DNA of 8,606 nucleotides from Lysobacteraceae bacterium (GTDB lineage Bacteria; Pseudomonadota; Gammaproteobacteria; Xanthomonadales; Xanthomonadaceae): NCBI GenBank assembly GCA_017990865.1, contig JAGNNB010000116.1, positions 1 to 8,606 on the forward strand. The letters are read 5' to 3'. Of the stretch, positions 6,703 through 8,606 are shown piece by piece (position 1 is the stretch's first letter; each line of letters begins with the position of its first letter). The notes under the pieces are model-generated. The model worked only from the letters and a program-made list of their open reading frames with translations. It had not been told where the DNA came from and did no database searches. Position numbers and translations under genes: made by a program.

Positions 6703-7599
6703 TCAAATCGGATGCGTATCCAGGAACCGCCGCATCGCCGGCACCAAGACCTCGTGCTTGTCTTCCAGCACGTAGTGATGCGCGTCCTCGAACGCATGCG
6801 TTTCGGCGTTCGGCAACGCGCGGGTGAAACCTTCGAGGAAATGATGATCGAAAACGAAATCGCGCAGGCCCCAGGCGATGAACGCGGGCCGGTCGGCGTA
6901 CGCCGATAAACGCTTGGCGGCGGCGTTCAACAGCGTCCACGCGCGGTCGCCTTCGGCCAGCGGAATGTCCTGCACGAAACGCAGCGTGGAAATGCGGTTC
7001 TTCCACGAATCGTAAGGCGCCAAATACGCGCGGCGCACATCGGCCGGCATCGGGCGTACCACGCCGTCGCGCGCGGCGCCCGCGGCGAAGGCGTTGAATC
7101 CGCGTACCAGGAACGCGCCCAGCGCCGTATCGCGGCACATCTTCAACTGCCACGGCAACGGTTTGGCCGGCGGCAGCGGGAACGCGGCGGTGTTGGTGAT
7201 CAACAAACGACGCACCTGCGCCTCGTGAGCGAGCGCCCAACCGAACCCGATCATCCCGCCCCAATCGTGCACCGCCAACGTCAACGGCCCGTCGATCCCA
7301 AGCCCGGCGAGCAAACGCGTCAGATCGTCCACCCGCGATTGCAGGGTGTACGCGTAATCCGCATCCGACGGCTTGTCCGACAAGCCCATGCCGATGTGAT
7401 CGGGCACGATGCATCGATATTTATCCTGCAACCCCGTCACCAGATGCCGCCAGTAGTAACTCCACGACGGATTGCCGTGGACCATCACCACCACCTCCCC
7501 GTCCCGCGGGCCCTCGTCCAAATAGGACATCGAAATCCCCGGGCGCACTTCCATGCGCTTGGGCGTGAAGGGATAGTCGGGATAGCGATCTGCGGTCAT
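6703..7599 (-). CDS. oleB: OleB, beta-lactone decarboxylase (haloalkane dehalogenase-like hydrolase)
   Basis: OleB removes CO2 from the cis-beta-lactone made by OleC, giving the final long-chain cis-olefin. The 298-residue protein is a complete alpha/beta-hydrolase of the haloalkane dehalogenase-like group. The oxyanion segment HGNPSWSYYW is at residues 41-50. The nucleophile is Asp112 in VHDWGG, where most hydrolases have Ser. The acid is probably Asp247 in WGLRDFVFD and the base His275 in DAHHYVLED. The N-terminus MTADRYPDYPFTPKR and the GMGLSDKP segment match xanthomonad OleB as I remember it. I chose the ATG at 7599 for this reason; the frame continues to 7683, but those 28 residues look like leader sequence. 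No clear Shine-Dalgarno is visible, and a GC-rich hairpin (7623-7638) lies in the leader. OleB usually neighbours OleC, and is fused to it in some actinobacteria; here the two are well separated. Confidence 0.88.
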   Translation of the reverse strand: MTADRYPDYPFTPKRMEVRPGISMSYLDEGPRDGEVVVMVHGNPSWSYYWRHLVTGLQDKYRCIVPDHIGMGLSDKPSDADYAYTLQSRVDDLTRLLAGLGIDGPLTLAVHDWGGMIGFGWALAHEAQVRRLLITNTAAFPLPPAKPLPWQLKMCRDTALGAFLVRGFNAFAAGAARDGVVRPMPADVRRAYLAPYDSWKNRISTLRFVQDIPLAEGDRAWTLLNAAAKRLSAYADRPAFIAWGLRDFVFDHHFLEGFTRALPNAETHAFEDAHHYVLEDKHEVLVPAMRRFLDTHPI

Positions 7600-7943
7600 G
7601 GGCGGTCGGCTGAGAGGCGTTCCCCGCGCGGACGCGGGCGAAACAAGGCCGCCAAGGATAAGGCCTCGACCGGGATTTCGCATCGGGAACGTGGTTTGGG
7701 CCTTGACCGGTTCTTTGGTCGATCACGTGTTACGCGGCCTTGTTGGGGGCCGCTCGCGTCTTCGATTGCCGCTATGTTGCGTTGCCGTTCGCCTCGTACC
7801 GCGCCAGACGAACCCCAACGCGGCGACGATGACGAACGCATCGCCACGCGTGGGAATGGCGAACCATTTGTGCTGGTTGCGCGAGTTGTGATGGTTGCGC
7901 GAGGAGATTCACCCCGCGATGAAAGCCGAAGTTGTACGAAGCG
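7600..7943. other. Gene-poor region upstream of oleB
   Basis: No open frame here has a composition, start site or motif that I would call a gene. It holds the oleB leader with a CCCGCG/CGCGGG hairpin (7623-7638, loop CGGA), a GCGGCC/GGCCGC inverted repeat (7734-7753) and a tandem 18-bp duplication (7868-7903). TATCCT at 7660-7655 on the minus strand is a possible -10 box for oleB but lacks a -35 partner. No recognisable remnant of oleA is present. Confidence 0.5.
7868..7903. repeat. Imperfect 18-bp tandem duplication
   Basis: TTGTGCTGGTTGCGCGAG (7868-7885) is followed directly by TTGTGATGGTTGCGCGAG (7886-7903), differing at one base. It lies in the gene-poor stretch close to where GC content drops. 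It could be a replication-slippage product or paired binding sites; nothing else points to either. Confidence 0.6.
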
Positions 7944-8498
7944 TCAATAGCACCTTAGAGGGATTGCTTTTCCGTGCGCCCAGTAGGTAGAAATTCTAGG
8001 GGCATTATTTTCATTATTGGTCGCCTCTTCCTCTAAAACCGAAAAGCCCATCACGCTCAAATCTTGGCTTAGGTAGAAAATCCCGTCGAATTTCATCACA
8101 TCTTTCTCATACGTTTTTCTAGACTCATATACAACAACAGGTTGCAACTTTATTCCGTCCAAACCATTTCTCGAAAACTCCACGAAATCTTGCATCACAA
8201 AAAACTTTCCGGAAGCCTCCCATTTTTTATCCTGGCGCGAAACTTTTTCTGGGATTGCCAGAGACAGCCCATAAAACTCCAAACAATGCCAACCGCTCAG
8301 GCATTTTTCCCCCTTATCACCTAGGTCCACTCTATTTTCGTAATTTTCGCTTGGGTTGTACGCAACAAGCTCATCTGTCAGCATTATTGCTCTTTCCAAA
8401 GGCAGGGCCGAAACCGGAGAAACAAACCAGTAGGCGCAGTTATCATCGCCTGATGTTTTCGCTATTGCGCTAAATGAAATCGTAAGCTCCCCCGTCAA
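7944..8498 (-). CDS. AT-rich orphan ORF, hypothetical, possibly 5'-truncated by the IS
   Basis: I do not recognise this protein (184 residues from the longest start). The DNA is about 40-45% GC by eye against roughly 60-65% around it, and uses A/T-ending codons, which points to horizontal acquisition. Features seen: EKCLSGWHCLEFYGLSLAIP (residues about 63-82), a lysine-rich stretch RQDKKWEASGKFFV, then a VVVYESRKTYEKDV segment and a short C-terminus ending IPLRCY. There is no signal peptide or membrane span. The start is uncertain. The longest frame opens with TTG at 8498, overlapping the transposase stop, so its first codons probably lie in insertion-sequence DNA. The first ATG is codon 39 (8384), preceded by a weak GGAAAG. 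The coding-like character continues up to the IS, suggesting the original 5' end was lost. Similar AT-rich orphans in such genomes are often immunity-type proteins, but nothing specific supports that here. Confidence 0.55.
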   Translation of the reverse strand: MTGELTISFSAIAKTSGDDNCAYWFVSPVSALPLERAIMLTDELVAYNPSENYENRVDLGDKGEKCLSGWHCLEFYGLSLAIPEKVSRQDKKWEASGKFFVMQDFVEFSRNGLDGIKLQPVVVYESRKTYEKDVMKFDGIFYLSQDLSVMGFSVLEEEATNNENNAPRISTYWAHGKAIPLRCY

Positions 8499-8606
8499 TC
8501 GGACAGTACAAAAGTAGAGTTTCCGGCGTGGTGGTGACGGTAATCGGCCGGTGTCATGCCGGCGAGTGCGTCGTGGGGACGGTGCTCGTTGTAATCGATC
8601 AGGAAT
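8481..8606 (-). mobile_element. End of an IS3-family insertion sequence (continues past right edge)
   Basis: The 3' end of a transposase gene and its short tail are present. The AT-rich sequence left of about 8480 gives way to GC-rich DNA. The segment GTAAGCTCCCCCGTCAATC (8482-8500) lies where the terminal inverted repeat is expected, shortly after the transposase stop. The exact boundary and any target duplication cannot be fixed because the other end is outside the window. Confidence 0.55.
8495..8606 (-). CDS. IS3-family transposase, C-terminal 36 residues
   Basis: Reading leftwards from 8605, the frame gives FLIDYNEHRPHDALAGMTPA followed by DYRHHHAGNSTFVLSD and a TGA at 8495-8497. The pattern YNxxRPHxxLxxxTPxxY is the conserved end of the integrase-type (DDE, rve) domain of IS3-family OrfB transposases, just after the catalytic glutamate helix. 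The rest of the protein and any frameshifted OrfA lie beyond the right edge, so completeness cannot be judged. Its stop overlaps the TTG that opens the AT-rich ORF on the same strand, so read-through transcription from the element could express that ORF. Confidence 0.8.
   Translation of the reverse strand, partial: FLIDYNEHRPHDALAGMTPADYRHHHAGNSTFVLSD

Noticed and set aside
6606..6797. N-terminal extension of the monooxygenase to an ATG at 6797
   Set aside because: The extra 64 residues overlap the oleB 3' end and the intergenic hairpins and do not resemble protein sequence; the FAD-binding fold starts right after the GTG at 6605.
7600..7683. N-terminal extension of OleB to 7683
   Set aside because: The added 28 residues cover a GC-rich hairpin and are not part of the family; MTADRYPDYPF is the expected OleB start.
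7225..7950. Plus- and minus-strand open frames upstream of oleB (7225-7950, 7598-7891, 7596-7847)
   Set aside because: Their translations are Arg/Pro-rich without motifs or ribosome sites, and part of each overlaps oleB or its leader. A short real gene at 7598-7891 cannot be fully excluded, but nothing supports it.
7919..7990. A 23-residue plus-strand peptide with an upstream GGAG
   Set aside because: The GGAG lies 12 bases from the ATG, the frame overlaps the end of the AT-rich ORF, and there is no further support.
1..8606. tRNA, rRNA, CRISPR arrays and riboswitches
   Set aside because: I looked for cloverleaf-type segments, evenly spaced repeats and known leader structures on both strands and saw none.

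Overview
The window is GC-rich chromosomal DNA, roughly 60-65% GC by eye, from a gammaproteobacterium most like the Xanthomonadaceae/Lysobacteraceae (Lysobacter, Luteimonas, Xanthomonas type). The assignment rests on the OleC and OleB proteins, whose sequences resemble the olefin (ole) hydrocarbon genes of that family, and on the promoter style. No species can be named. There are no rRNA or tRNA genes and no CRISPR array.

Layout, left to right. Positions 1-975 (minus strand) hold the N-terminal 325 residues of OleC, the beta-lactone synthetase of long-chain olefin synthesis; its C-terminus lies beyond the left edge. A 110-bp divergent promoter region follows. Next come three plus-strand genes: a small YkgJ-type cysteine-cluster protein (1086-1463), a 1009-residue secreted alpha/beta-hydrolase lipoprotein (1675-4704), and a 177-residue exported protein of unknown function (4716-5249), coupled to the hydrolase by an 11-bp gap. 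Two hairpins, the second with a TTCG loop and a TTTT run, close this transcript. On the minus strand follow a UbiH/UbiM-type flavin monooxygenase (5400-6605) and OleB, the beta-lactone decarboxylase (6703-7599). After about 340 bp without a convincing gene, an AT-rich orphan ORF (7944-8498, minus) and the 3' end of an IS3-family transposase (8495-8606, minus) close the window.

How the genes fit together. OleC closes a 2-alkyl-3-hydroxyalkanoate into a beta-lactone and OleB removes CO2 to give the cis-olefin, so the two act consecutively. Here they are about 5.7 kb apart, separated by the monooxygenase and by three genes on the opposite strand. The secreted hydrolase and its small partner have a clean operon structure, but no function can be assigned from sequence beyond serine ester/amide hydrolase chemistry outside the cytoplasm. 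They are the best candidate here for something undescribed. The right end looks like a site of foreign DNA entry: the AT-rich ORF starts exactly where the insertion sequence ends, so its 5' end may have been cut off.
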